Below, piece by piece: positions 1-7,636 of a stretch of 64,000 nucleotides of DNA. The stretch spans positions 186,001 through 250,000 of the forward strand of contig JAEUHK010000127.1 in the NCBI GenBank assembly GCA_016795465.1. The letters run 5' to 3'. A model generated the notes under the pieces. It saw only the letters and a program-made list of their open reading frames with translations, did no database searches and was not told the DNA's origin. The translations under genes were made by a program, and so were the position numbers. Positions within the stretch are counted from its first letter, which is position 1. Each line of letters begins with the position of its first letter. Source of the stretch: Verrucomicrobiaceae bacterium. Its GTDB lineage: Bacteria; Verrucomicrobiota; Verrucomicrobiia; Verrucomicrobiales; Verrucomicrobiaceae.

Positions 1-153
1 GCTCAGCCCGCTCACCTCGCGTCCGTTCACCACCAGATCCACATTCACAAACACATGCGGCACCACCGTCATGCTCGCGATCCCATATTTAAACGGAAAC
101 CGCAGCCGCATCGGCAAAACATGAAATCGAAAACGCTGAATGGTGAAAGTCAT
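1..153 (-). CDS. partial protein at left edge, possibly enolase-superfamily-like
   Basis: An open frame runs from an ATG at 153 leftward out of the window, giving the first 51 residues only. The visible part has the pattern R-x-P-F-K-Y-G-I-A followed by a beta-strand-like PHVFVNVDLVV and a G-R-E-V-S-G turn. This resembles the capping-domain N-terminus of mandelate racemase/muconate lactonizing-type proteins, but no catalytic residues are in view. A second in-frame ATG lies at 111. The family assignment is a guess from the start of the protein; the frame itself is well supported by its lack of stops and plausible codon use. Confidence 0.35.
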   Translation of the reverse strand, partial: MTFTIQRFRFHVLPMRLRFPFKYGIASMTVVPHVFVNVDLVVNGREVSGLS

Positions 154-204
154 CTCACGGACCGTGCAGGCAAGCACGCCATGCGGCAAACGAATTGAAA
201 AAAG

Positions 205-1221
205 TCACTGCTTCCGACGAAACAGCCACTGGGTCAGCCGCACCTCGATGAGTTCGTAGCTGAGCCAGGCCGCGAGGATGGCTGAGGAGGCGCCGACGAG
301 CACAAAAATCAGATGAAGCGTGCCCAGAGGCAGCGAGCCCATCATCTTCACGCAGACGCGACGCAGCGGATCGAGCACGAAAGGATGGATGAGGTAGAGG
401 CTGTAGCTCACCTGGCCTAGCCAGACGAGGAAACGGCTGCGCAGCGCCATCGCCGCCCATCCTTTTTGCAAAGCGAGCCCGGCGAAGAAAAGAAACGCAC
501 ACACGGCCGAGAGGAGAATGTGCCCGTGATAGTAAAAAACGAATCCGGCACCGCAGCCAAGGAGGCCCAAAAGGCTTGCGAAAGGGATATACAGACGCTG
601 ATGACGCTCCAGCCACCACACCAGCGAACCGACCGCGAAGAAGACGACCTTGATCTCCGACGCGAGGACGCAGGAGGCCGCCACGAGCCCGAGCAGCACC
701 CAAACCTTGCCCATTGCCAAGGACCAGCGCCGTGAACCCACGAACAAAACCGCCGCGATGACGTAAAAGGCGGCTTCGTAGCTGAGCGACCACGCATTCT
801 TCTGGGCAATGGGCAGGTCAAAGAGGCCGGGAAGGAAGAGCAGATTCGAAATGAAGTGCCCCGCCCAGTCGAGCGGGCAGCCACGAAGCTCGCCCATCCA
901 TTCATAATTCATGAACGGGCCCAGGCTGAACATCACCAGATGCAGCAGACCAAAGACGGGATAGAGCCGGATCACGCGATTACGAGCAAAGCGGCCCACA
1001 TCGCCATGCTTTGAGAGCGTGCTGATGATGAGATAGCCGCTGATGCAAAAGAACAGCATTACCGCATACGGGCCCACATGGTCGATCCATGGAGCATCGA
1101 TCAGCGTGGTGAGACCGCCCTTCGCCGCCATGAAGTGGACATGCACGATCATCACCGTGAGCGCCGCGGCTCCGCGCAGGCCCTGGATGCTTTCATTGAC
1201 CTGAGATCGTGCCGGGTTCAC
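205..1221 (-). CDS. acyltransferase 3 family membrane protein (OafA/YrhL-like)
   Basis: This is a 338-residue integral membrane O-acyltransferase of the acyltransferase-3 family, which usually moves acetyl or other acyl groups onto surface sugars. The N-terminus carries the family signature (R16-G then H27-x-H), followed by about ten hydrophobic helices and the basic R-x-x-R-x-x-P segment near residue 80. The length is typical for the family. The start is a GTG at 1221 that gives the conserved arrangement just ahead of the first helix. It is divergent from the YkvA gene at 1329. No sugar-biosynthesis neighbours are present, so the substrate cannot be named. Confidence 0.85.
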   Translation of the reverse strand: MNPARSQVNESIQGLRGAAALTVMIVHVHFMAAKGGLTTLIDAPWIDHVGPYAVMLFFCISGYLIISTLSKHGDVGRFARNRVIRLYPVFGLLHLVMFSLGPFMNYEWMGELRGCPLDWAGHFISNLLFLPGLFDLPIAQKNAWSLSYEAAFYVIAAVLFVGSRRWSLAMGKVWVLLGLVAASCVLASEIKVVFFAVGSLVWWLERHQRLYIPFASLLGLLGCGAGFVFYYHGHILLSAVCAFLFFAGLALQKGWAAMALRSRFLVWLGQVSYSLYLIHPFVLDPLRRVCVKMMGSLPLGTLHLIFVLVGASSAILAAWLSYELIEVRLTQWLFRRKQ

Positions 1222-1328
1222 GCGGCTTCGTTACGATGGCGAAGGCCTTGATGGCAAGCCCTTTGCCGAAAGAGCGCGGAATCAAACACGGCATTGAACA
1301 AAGGCCACGCCTGCTCTTGATTTCCGGC

Positions 1329-1718
1329 ATGAGCACGCCAGCGACTCCCGAACCCGGCCACAACCACGACGTCAGCATCGCCAAGGTCAATCAGCGGGCG
1401 AAGGACATCGAGGACAAGCTCCCGCGGCTGAAGCAGTTTTTCGAGCAGGCGAAATTGATGCTCAGCCTCATCAAAGACTACACCGCCGGCCGCTACCGCG
1501 AGACGCCTTACTGGGCCATCGCCGCCGTCGCACTGGCATTGCTGTATGTGCTGAACCCCGCGGACCTTTTCCCCGACTTCATCCTCGGCGTGGGCTACCT
1601 CGACGACGCTGCGGTGATCGCTTTTTGCCTGAAACTCGTCGAGCAGGACCTCGAAAAGTACAAGCAATGGCTCGCCACCAAGACCACTCCCGGCTCCGGT
1701 CCGGTAATCGACGTGTGA
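1329..1718 (+). CDS. YkvA family (DUF1232) small membrane protein
   Basis: A 129-residue protein with the DUF1232 core around residues 58-100: Y-W-A-I-A-A, a hydrophobic helix and the hallmark N-P-x-D-L-x-P-D-F-I-L-G followed by G-Y-L-D-D-A. Families with this core are small inner-membrane proteins of unknown biochemical role. The ATG at 1329 was preferred to upstream in-frame codons at 1209 because the upstream stretch overlaps the divergent acyltransferase start and has unlikely composition. The N-terminal ~55 residues are charged and probably helical. Confidence 0.8.
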   Translation: MSTPATPEPGHNHDVSIAKVNQRAKDIEDKLPRLKQFFEQAKLMLSLIKDYTAGRYRETPYWAIAAVALALLYVLNPADLFPDFILGVGYLDDAAVIAFCLKLVEQDLEKYKQWLATKTTPGSGPVIDV

Positions 1719-1764
1719 GGCGGGCAAGAGGCGGCGGACTCAGGGCGTAGTTTGGCACCCCCAA

Positions 1765-4700
1765 ATGCTTCGCCGACTTCTGCCTCTGATTCTTGTCACT
1801 TCGCTCGCTGCGGAGGAAAAACGTGTGCCCACGGCCCAGGCGATGGGTTTGCTGAAAACGCAGTGCATGGGCTGTCACAACGCGGAGAAGAAAAAAGGCG
1901 ATCTCTCGCTCGAAACGCGTGAATCGGCCCTCGAGGTGATCAAATCGGGCAAAATCATCTCCTCGCTCACGGCGACGGGAGACGAGCACATGCCGCCGAA
2001 GAAGCAGTTGCCGGAAAAACAGATCAATTTGCTCAAATCGTGGGTTCAGGCCGGTGCGGCGTGGGATGTGGCGGCGTTGAAGAAATTCGGCGAGCTGACT
2101 CCGGCGGACAAATTGGCCGCGTTGCCGCCAGGACATGCTCCAGCGACGACTTTGGCGCTGAGCGCCGATGGGAAATGGCTCGCGGCGGGCATTGGCAATC
2201 GCGTGGTCGTGCGGGATGCCAAAACGAAGGATCTGCCGGTCATCGCGACGTTGGAAGGGCACCAGGATGTCATCCAGTCGCTCGCCTGGAACAGCGACGG
2301 CACGCGATTGGCCGCAGGAGGCTTTCGCAGCGTGCTGGTGTGGAATTCGGCAGATTGGAAAATCGCGAACACGCTCGCCGCGCCGCTCGAAGGCCGCGTG
2401 ACAGGCCTCACCTTCCTTGCCGACAAGGCGACGCTGATCGTCGCAGACGGCCCCACGGGCGTGAAGGGCGTTTTGCATCGCTGGAAGCTCGGTGAGCCGA
2501 AACCGGCGCAAACCATCGAGGCGCATGCGGACAACATTTTGAGCCTCACGCTGAGCAAAGACGGCAAACAGATCGCCACCGGCGGCGCGGACAACTTCGC
2601 GAAGGTCTGGGATGCGGCCACGCTGAAGGAAATCGCGAAGATCGAAGGCCACGTCGGCCACATCACGGCGCTCGCCTTCAATCATGACGGCAAATGGCTC
2701 GCCACCGGCAGCGCGGACAAGGAACTCAAGGTGTGGGACATCGCCACGAAGGAGATGCTGATGCTCCTCGGCGACAAATCCGCGCCCGTGAATGCGCTGA
2801 TGTGGTCCGCTGATTCCAGTGCGCTCACTTACCTCACCGACAGCGGCAACGTCTTCAACATCACCGAGCTCAAAAGCCACGACGGCGTCCGTCTCGCCTT
2901 CACCAGCGGCAAATCGAAGAAGCTCGTCGCGCTCGAAAGCGTGCCGTATGCGGCGGTTTCGGATGGTAAAACGACGTTCGCCGCGCTCGACAGCGGCAAG
3001 GTCGTGCAACTCGATGAGAAGGCGAACGTCACCAAGCTGGAAAGTGGAACAGGTTTGCAACCTGTTCAGTCCCAAGCCGGACAGGTTAAAAACCTGTCCC
3101 ACTCTCTTTCCTACACCCGCGACATCCTCCCCATCCTCACCAAAGCAGGCTGCAACCTCGGCTCCTGCCATGCGAAGTCGAGCGGACAGGCTGGCTTCCG
3201 GCTCTCCATCTTCGCTTTCGACACGAAGAGCGACTTCATGGAGTTCGTGAACGACTCGCGAGGTCGTCGCGTGTTTCCCGCGCGACCGGAGGACAGCCTC
3301 ATTCTTCAAAAGGCCACCGTGCGCGTGCAGCATGAGGGCGGACAGCGATTTGAGCCGGATTCCGAGTGGGCGAAGACGGTGGCGGAGTGGATTCGCCAGG
3401 GCATGCCGTTTGAATTGCCGAATCAGCCAACACTGAATGAGATCGCCATCACGCCGGGCGAGAAAACGTATCGCAAGGGCGAGGAACTCGCGCTGAAGGT
3501 CACCGCGAAATACAGCGACGGCTCCACTCGCGATGTGACGGCGTTGGCGGACTACATTTCCTCCGAAAAGGCCATCGCGAGTGTGGATGAGGCCGGCAAA
3601 GTCAAAGCCTCGACTGAAAGCGGCGAGACGGTGATCGTGGCGCGCTACATGGGGCAGGTGGCGATCTCGCGCGCGGATGTGCCCGCGGAAAAACTGCTGC
3701 CAGCCGAGCGCTACGCGAAGCTGCCGGTGCGCAATGAGATCGACAAGCTCGTCTATGCCCGTCTGCAAAAGGTCGGCTACCTGCCGAGCGACACCTGCAG
3801 CGATGCGGAGTTCCTCCGTCGCACCTCGCTCGATGCCATCGGCATGCTGCCGAGCGTGGAGGAGGCCCGCGCCTTCCTCGCTGACAAGAATCCGTCGAAG
3901 TATGAGCAGTGGATCGATCAATTGCTCGAACGCGCTGAGTGGGCCGATCACTGGGCCATCAAGTGGGGCGATCTCATTCGTCCGAATCCCTCGCGAGTCG
4001 GCGTGAAGCCGGTCTATCTGCTCGACCAGTGGATCCGGCAGAGTTTTCGCGAAAACAAACCGTGGAACCGCTTCGTGACGGAACTCCTCACCGCTGAGGG
4101 CAACACGCACAAGAATGGCCTCGTGGCGATCTGGCGTGACAAACGCGAGCCCATCGACGCGGCGACGTTCATCGGCCAGATTTTCCTCGGGGTGCGTTTG
4201 GAATGCGCGAAGTGCCATCATCACCCGACCGAAAAGTGGGACCAGACGGACTACTACCAGATGGCCGCGTTCTTCACGCAGATGAAACGCAAGGGCCAGG
4301 GCATCTCCGCGCCGATCAGCGGCGAGCCGGAGCAGTGGTGGTTCGCGCCCGGCACGGCCAGCATCGAGCATCCCGTCACCAAAGTATCGCTGAAGCCGCG
4401 TCCGCCCGCCGACAAGGAAATCCCCATCGCCGAATCGCAGGACCCGCGTGCCGTGCTGGCCGATTGGATGACGAATCCGAAGAATCCGCACTTTGCGCAC
4501 GCCATCGTGAACCGCGTGTGGTCCAGCTTCATGGGCCGCGGCATCGTCGATCCCGTGGATGACTTCCGTGCGTCGAATCCGCCCACGAATCCCGCCTTGC
4601 TCGACTGGCTGGCCGCCGACTTCGTGCAGCACGGCTACGATTTGAAACATCTCATGCGCACCATCATGCGCTCGCAGATTTACCGCCTCAGCAGCCTGCC

Positions 4701-5217
4701 AAACGAGACCAACGCGTCCGATTTGAAGAACTACAGCCGCAGCTACCGTCGTCGTTTGCCCGCTGAAACGCTGCTCGATGCCGTGTGCGCCGTCACCGAG
4801 GTCAAAGAGACCTTCACCGGCCTGCCGCCCGATGCGCTGGCGAAGCAAACGTGGAATCACAAGCTCGAAAGCCAGTTCATGGATGCCTTTGGCCGTCCCA
4901 ACGCCAGCTCCGAATGCCCCTGCGAACGCGATGCCAAACCGAGCGTCGTGCAAGCCCTGCACCTCATGAACTCCACGAAGCTGCAGGACATGCTCGTGAA
5001 CGCCCAAGGCCGCGCCGCCCGCCTCGCCAAAAGCGACGCGAAGCCCGAGCAGATCGTCGAAGAACTCTACCTCGCCTGCTTCTCACGCCTCCCCGATGCC
5101 GAAGAGATGAAAATCGCCACCAGCGCCTTCACCGCGAAGGACGCGACGCGCCAGACCGCGGTCGAGGACGTGCTGTGGAGCTTGCTGAACTCGGCGGAGT
5201 TTGTGTTTAATCATTAA
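1765..5217 (+). CDS. PSCyt1 / WD40 / DUF1549 / DUF1553 multidomain secreted protein
   Basis: An 1150-residue exported protein of a type almost confined to Planctomycetota and Verrucomicrobiota. After a short signal peptide (1-16) comes a planctomycete cytochrome-like domain with C-x2-C-H (C34, C37, H38). WD40 propeller repeats follow at about 118-405. A second heme-type motif C-x4-C-H with a G-C-N-x-G-x-C-H context lies near 463-469. Then come a bacterial Ig-like (Big_2) segment near 560-625, DUF1549 near 630-830 and DUF1553 near 870-1110. The function is unproven; genomic associations suggest polysaccharide or surface processes. Residues about 427-446 are encoded by a 59-bp palindromic element that interrupts the linker between the propeller and the second cytochrome-like domain. 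Confidence 0.9.
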   Translation: MLRRLLPLILVTSLAAEEKRVPTAQAMGLLKTQCMGCHNAEKKKGDLSLETRESALEVIKSGKIISSLTATGDEHMPPKKQLPEKQINLLKSWVQAGAAWDVAALKKFGELTPADKLAALPPGHAPATTLALSADGKWLAAGIGNRVVVRDAKTKDLPVIATLEGHQDVIQSLAWNSDGTRLAAGGFRSVLVWNSADWKIANTLAAPLEGRVTGLTFLADKATLIVADGPTGVKGVLHRWKLGEPKPAQTIEAHADNILSLTLSKDGKQIATGGADNFAKVWDAATLKEIAKIEGHVGHITALAFNHDGKWLATGSADKELKVWDIATKEMLMLLGDKSAPVNALMWSADSSALTYLTDSGNVFNITELKSHDGVRLAFTSGKSKKLVALESVPYAAVSDGKTTFAALDSGKVVQLDEKANVTKLESGTGLQPVQSQAGQVKNLSHSLSYTRDILPILTKAGCNLGSCHAKSSGQAGFRLSIFAFDTKSDFMEFVNDSRGRRVFPARPEDSLILQKATVRVQHEGGQRFEPDSEWAKTVAEWIRQGMPFELPNQPTLNEIAITPGEKTYRKGEELALKVTAKYSDGSTRDVTALADYISSEKAIASVDEAGKVKASTESGETVIVARYMGQVAISRADVPAEKLLPAERYAKLPVRNEIDKLVYARLQKVGYLPSDTCSDAEFLRRTSLDAIGMLPSVEEARAFLADKNPSKYEQWIDQLLERAEWADHWAIKWGDLIRPNPSRVGVKPVYLLDQWIRQSFRENKPWNRFVTELLTAEGNTHKNGLVAIWRDKREPIDAATFIGQIFLGVRLECAKCHHHPTEKWDQTDYYQMAAFFTQMKRKGQGISAPISGEPEQWWFAPGTASIEHPVTKVSLKPRPPADKEIPIAESQDPRAVLADWMTNPKNPHFAHAIVNRVWSSFMGRGIVDPVDDFRASNPPTNPALLDWLAADFVQHGYDLKHLMRTIMRSQIYRLSSLPNETNASDLKNYSRSYRRRLPAETLLDAVCAVTEVKETFTGLPPDALAKQTWNHKLESQFMDAFGRPNASSECPCERDAKPSVVQALHLMNSTKLQDMLVNAQGRAARLAKSDAKPEQIVEELYLACFSRLPDAEEMKIATSAFTAKDATRQTAVEDVLWSLLNSAEFVFNH
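3044..3102. repeat. 59-bp composite palindromic element inserted in frame in a CDS
   Basis: Two back-to-back hairpins lie here: arms GAACAGGTT/AACCTGTTC at 3047-3055 and 3059-3067 (loop TGC), and GGACAGGTT/AACCTGTCC at 3079-3087 and 3091-3099 (loop AAA). The outer ends GTGG and CCCAC also pair, so the whole unit is one palindrome. It contributes about 20 residues (G-T-G-L-Q-P-V ... K-N-L-S-H-S) to the surrounding protein without breaking frame. Similar GTGLQPV-type peptides are known to me as recurring repeat translations in planctomycete-group genomes, which supports a dispersed element. Confidence 0.8.
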
Positions 5218-5284
5218 GGCACCTACGCCGGGCCTGAAAATTGCCCTTGTCATTTCTCGACAGTTTTGAGACGATCCGCCCGCT

Positions 5285-5737
5285 ATGAAAATCGCTCTTC
5301 GCTTCCTCGTCGTGGCTTTTGCCGTTCTCGCCGTCTCATCCGTCAACGCTGCTGACACTCCCAAAAAGGCTCCGGCCAAGGATGCTCCCGCCAAGAAGGA
5401 GGCCGCGAAGAAGGCAGCCAATGGCGACACCCTTCCCTTTTACGGCAAGGTGGTCTCCATCACCTCACGCACGCTCACCCTTGTTCGCAGTGATGCAGCG
5501 GACGCTCCGGAGGTGAAGTTCGCGGTGAATGCGAGCACGGAGTATGTGAACGGCGACAAGCCCTCCTCTATCGACGCGGTGAAGCCGGGTGCCTGGGTCG
5601 GCGGTGCCGCCAAAAAGGCCGCGGAAGGCAATGACGTGATCGTGAAGCTCAACGTGGGTGTGAAGCAGAAAGCCAAGGGCAAAGCTCCCGCGAAGGGCAA
5701 AGGCAAGACCGAGCCCGCGAAGAAAAAGAGCGAGTAA
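5285..5737 (+). CDS. small secreted Lys/Ala-rich protein with an OB-like core
   Basis: A 150-residue exported protein with a clear signal peptide (1-22, cleavage after V-N-A-A). A Lys/Ala/Pro-rich linker (24-46) is followed by a compact beta-rich core (50-120: G-K-V-V-S-I, T-L-T-L, V-K-F-A-V-N, a K-P-G-A-W-V turn) and a Lys-rich tail. The core resembles the small beta-barrel seen in DUF5666-type periplasmic proteins, but the match is loose. The basic tails could bind nucleic acid or acidic polysaccharide. It lies 67 bp downstream of the large DUF1549 gene. Function unknown. Confidence 0.7.
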   Translation: MKIALRFLVVAFAVLAVSSVNAADTPKKAPAKDAPAKKEAAKKAANGDTLPFYGKVVSITSRTLTLVRSDAADAPEVKFAVNASTEYVNGDKPSSIDAVKPGAWVGGAAKKAAEGNDVIVKLNVGVKQKAKGKAPAKGKGKTEPAKKKSE

Positions 5738-5746
5738 TCGACTGAC

Positions 5747-6130
5747 TTATTGATCGGCCGCACGGCGTCCTTGGCCAGCTTTCACCAGCGGCAGGAGCCG
5801 GGCGGCCATTTTTTTGCTGATGCCCTTCACATGCTCCAGTTCCTCAGCGGTAGAGTAGGGCCGCGAGCGGATGATCTCCTTCGCGAGAGCGGGGCCGATG
5901 CTAGGAAGCGTGTCGAGTTCAGCCTCGCTGGCGAAATTGATGTCCACCAAATGGGCGGATTCAGCATCGAGTGGCTTGTGACGGATTCTGGTGGCCTCAG
6001 CGAGCACCATCATGATCACGATGACGAGGCCGATCACGGCCAGCGCCTGCCACAGCGGTGGCACGCGATCTGTGCTGGCAGGCAAAACGCTCCACGCAGG
6101 GCGTTGGCGGCGTGAGGATGACTTGATCAT
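5747..6130 (-). CDS. membrane-anchored helix-hairpin-helix (ComEA-like) protein
   Basis: A 127-residue protein with one membrane segment near residues 28-46 (L-A-V-I-G-L-V-I-V-I-M-M-V-L) followed by a ComEA-type HhH module: D-I-N-F-A-S-E-A-E-L-D-T-L-P-S-I-G-P-A-L-A, then E-L-E-H-V-K-G-I-S. ComEA proteins bind incoming double-stranded DNA during transformation. This one lacks the rest of a competence operon nearby, so a DNA-binding role is inferred from fold only. The ATG at 6130 is chosen because the membrane helix then falls in a normal place; an ATG at 6175 would add 15 residues. Confidence 0.7.
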   Translation of the reverse strand: MIKSSSRRQRPAWSVLPASTDRVPPLWQALAVIGLVIVIMMVLAEATRIRHKPLDAESAHLVDINFASEAELDTLPSIGPALAKEIIRSRPYSTAEELEHVKGISKKMAARLLPLVKAGQGRRAADQ

Positions 6131-6218
6131 GCGGCATTTCAGCACAGGAGCGCTCGGGATAAATCGCAAAAACATGTTTCTGGATGCCTCGCGCCGTTCC
6201 CGATCCTATTTTCGCCTC

Positions 6219-7550
6219 ATGCCTTTCCGCCTTCTGCTTTGCGTCCTCCTTGCCAGCTCTGTCGCCGTTCGCGCGGAAAAGATGAGCTGGCTGCAAAATG
6301 ACGCGATCAAGCTCGGCGTGGACCTCGACCTCGGCGGTGCGATCACCTTTCTCGCCTCGACGAAAGACGGAGCAAATGTGATCAACAACTACGACCTCGG
6401 GCGGCAGGTGCAGCTTTCGTTCTTCTCCGGCCCCGTGCCGTTCGAGGCGAAGGGCCAAAAGCCCGCGGAGCACTGGAAACACATCGGCTGGAACCCGATT
6501 CAAACCGGCGATGACTTCAAAAACGCCAGTCGTGTCACCGCGCATGAAAATGACGGCAAGAAGCTGCATCTTACCTGCCTGCCGATGCAGTGGCCGCTGA
6601 ACAATGTGCCCGGCGATTGCACCTTTGATGTCTGGCTGGAACTCGAAGGCCCGGTGGTGAAGGCACGCGCGAGGCTGCGCAACCATCGCGAGGATCACAC
6701 GCAGTATCAGGCGCGTCTTCAGGAACTGCCCGCCGTGTATGCGAATGCCGCGTTTCATCGCGTGATGAGCTATCAAGGCTCCCATCCTTTCACCGGCGAG
6801 CCCGCCAGCCTCGCACCAAAGGCGCATGGCACGCATCCATGGTCGTTCTGGACCGGCACGGAGGGCTGGGCAGCCTTGCTGGATGAAAACGATCACGGCC
6901 TCGGGTTGATCACGCCGGGCCGCGTGCACTTCACCGGCGGCTTTGCGGGCAAACCGGGACCGAATGACACGCATGGCAACAGCACCGGCTACCTCGCAGG
7001 CCAGGGGCAGGAGATTCTCGATCACGACATCGATTATGAGTTCCGCTACGAACTCGTGCTCGGATCGCTGAAGACGATTCGCGAGCGTGCGGCGGTGTGG
7101 CAGCCGAAAGGCCCGCCCTCGTGGACTTTTGCCACCGACCGGCAGGGCTGGCATTATCAAAACACCGCGGACATTGGCTGGCCGGTCAAAGAGCACTTGC
7201 AGGTGCTCTTTGAAAAAGACGATCCTCAACTCGTGAGCCCGCAGACCTTCTGGAAGGCGGAAGAATGCCCGTTCCTCATCATCGAGGCCGCGTTTCAGAC
7301 GAAACAAAAGCATGCTGTGGTCATGTGGCAGCCTCACGGCCAGGCGTCATTTGCCGCGAAGGCCGCCATGACCTTCCCCATTCAAGCCGATGGTGCATTT
7401 CATACGCACGTCATCCGGCTGGCTGAGAGTCCAGATTATCGCGGTGGCATGATCCGCCTGCGCTTTGACCCCGTGGGCCAGGGCGAGGCCGGTGCATGGA
7501 TGAAACTGCGTCGCGTGCGGCTGGCGGCTTCGCCATCCGCGGCGGATTGA
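6219..7550 (+). CDS. secreted beta-rich protein, probably carbohydrate-related
   Basis: A 443-residue exported protein: signal peptide at 1-20 (M-P-F-R-L-L-L-C-V-L-L), then a beta-rich domain opening L-G-V-D-L-D-L-G-G-A-I-T-F-L and including Y-D-L-G-R-Q-V-Q-L-S-F-F-S-G. This opening resembles galactose-mutarotase-type sandwiches and related sugar-binding domains of Verrucomicrobiota. Trp and aromatic residues are frequent throughout, as in carbohydrate binders. No catalytic motif was recognised. The ATG at 6219 sits just before the signal peptide; the upstream open frame overlaps the divergent HhH gene and is unlikely to be translated. Confidence 0.65.
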   Translation: MPFRLLLCVLLASSVAVRAEKMSWLQNDAIKLGVDLDLGGAITFLASTKDGANVINNYDLGRQVQLSFFSGPVPFEAKGQKPAEHWKHIGWNPIQTGDDFKNASRVTAHENDGKKLHLTCLPMQWPLNNVPGDCTFDVWLELEGPVVKARARLRNHREDHTQYQARLQELPAVYANAAFHRVMSYQGSHPFTGEPASLAPKAHGTHPWSFWTGTEGWAALLDENDHGLGLITPGRVHFTGGFAGKPGPNDTHGNSTGYLAGQGQEILDHDIDYEFRYELVLGSLKTIRERAAVWQPKGPPSWTFATDRQGWHYQNTADIGWPVKEHLQVLFEKDDPQLVSPQTFWKAEECPFLIIEAAFQTKQKHAVVMWQPHGQASFAAKAAMTFPIQADGAFHTHVIRLAESPDYRGGMIRLRFDPVGQGEAGAWMKLRRVRLAASPSAAD

Positions 7551-7636
7551 TGTGCAAGACAGACAGCGAGTAGTCGTTTGCACGCGTCCCCCGCCCTGCC
7601 ATACTCGCGGCCCCCAAGCCCCCTTCAAAAAAACCG

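Noticed and set aside
1579..5007. A 1142-codon open frame on the minus strand
   Set aside because: It is antisense to the DUF1549/DUF1553 gene, its product is rich in Arg/His/Leu without any domain, and its length is explained by the strong codon bias of the real gene.
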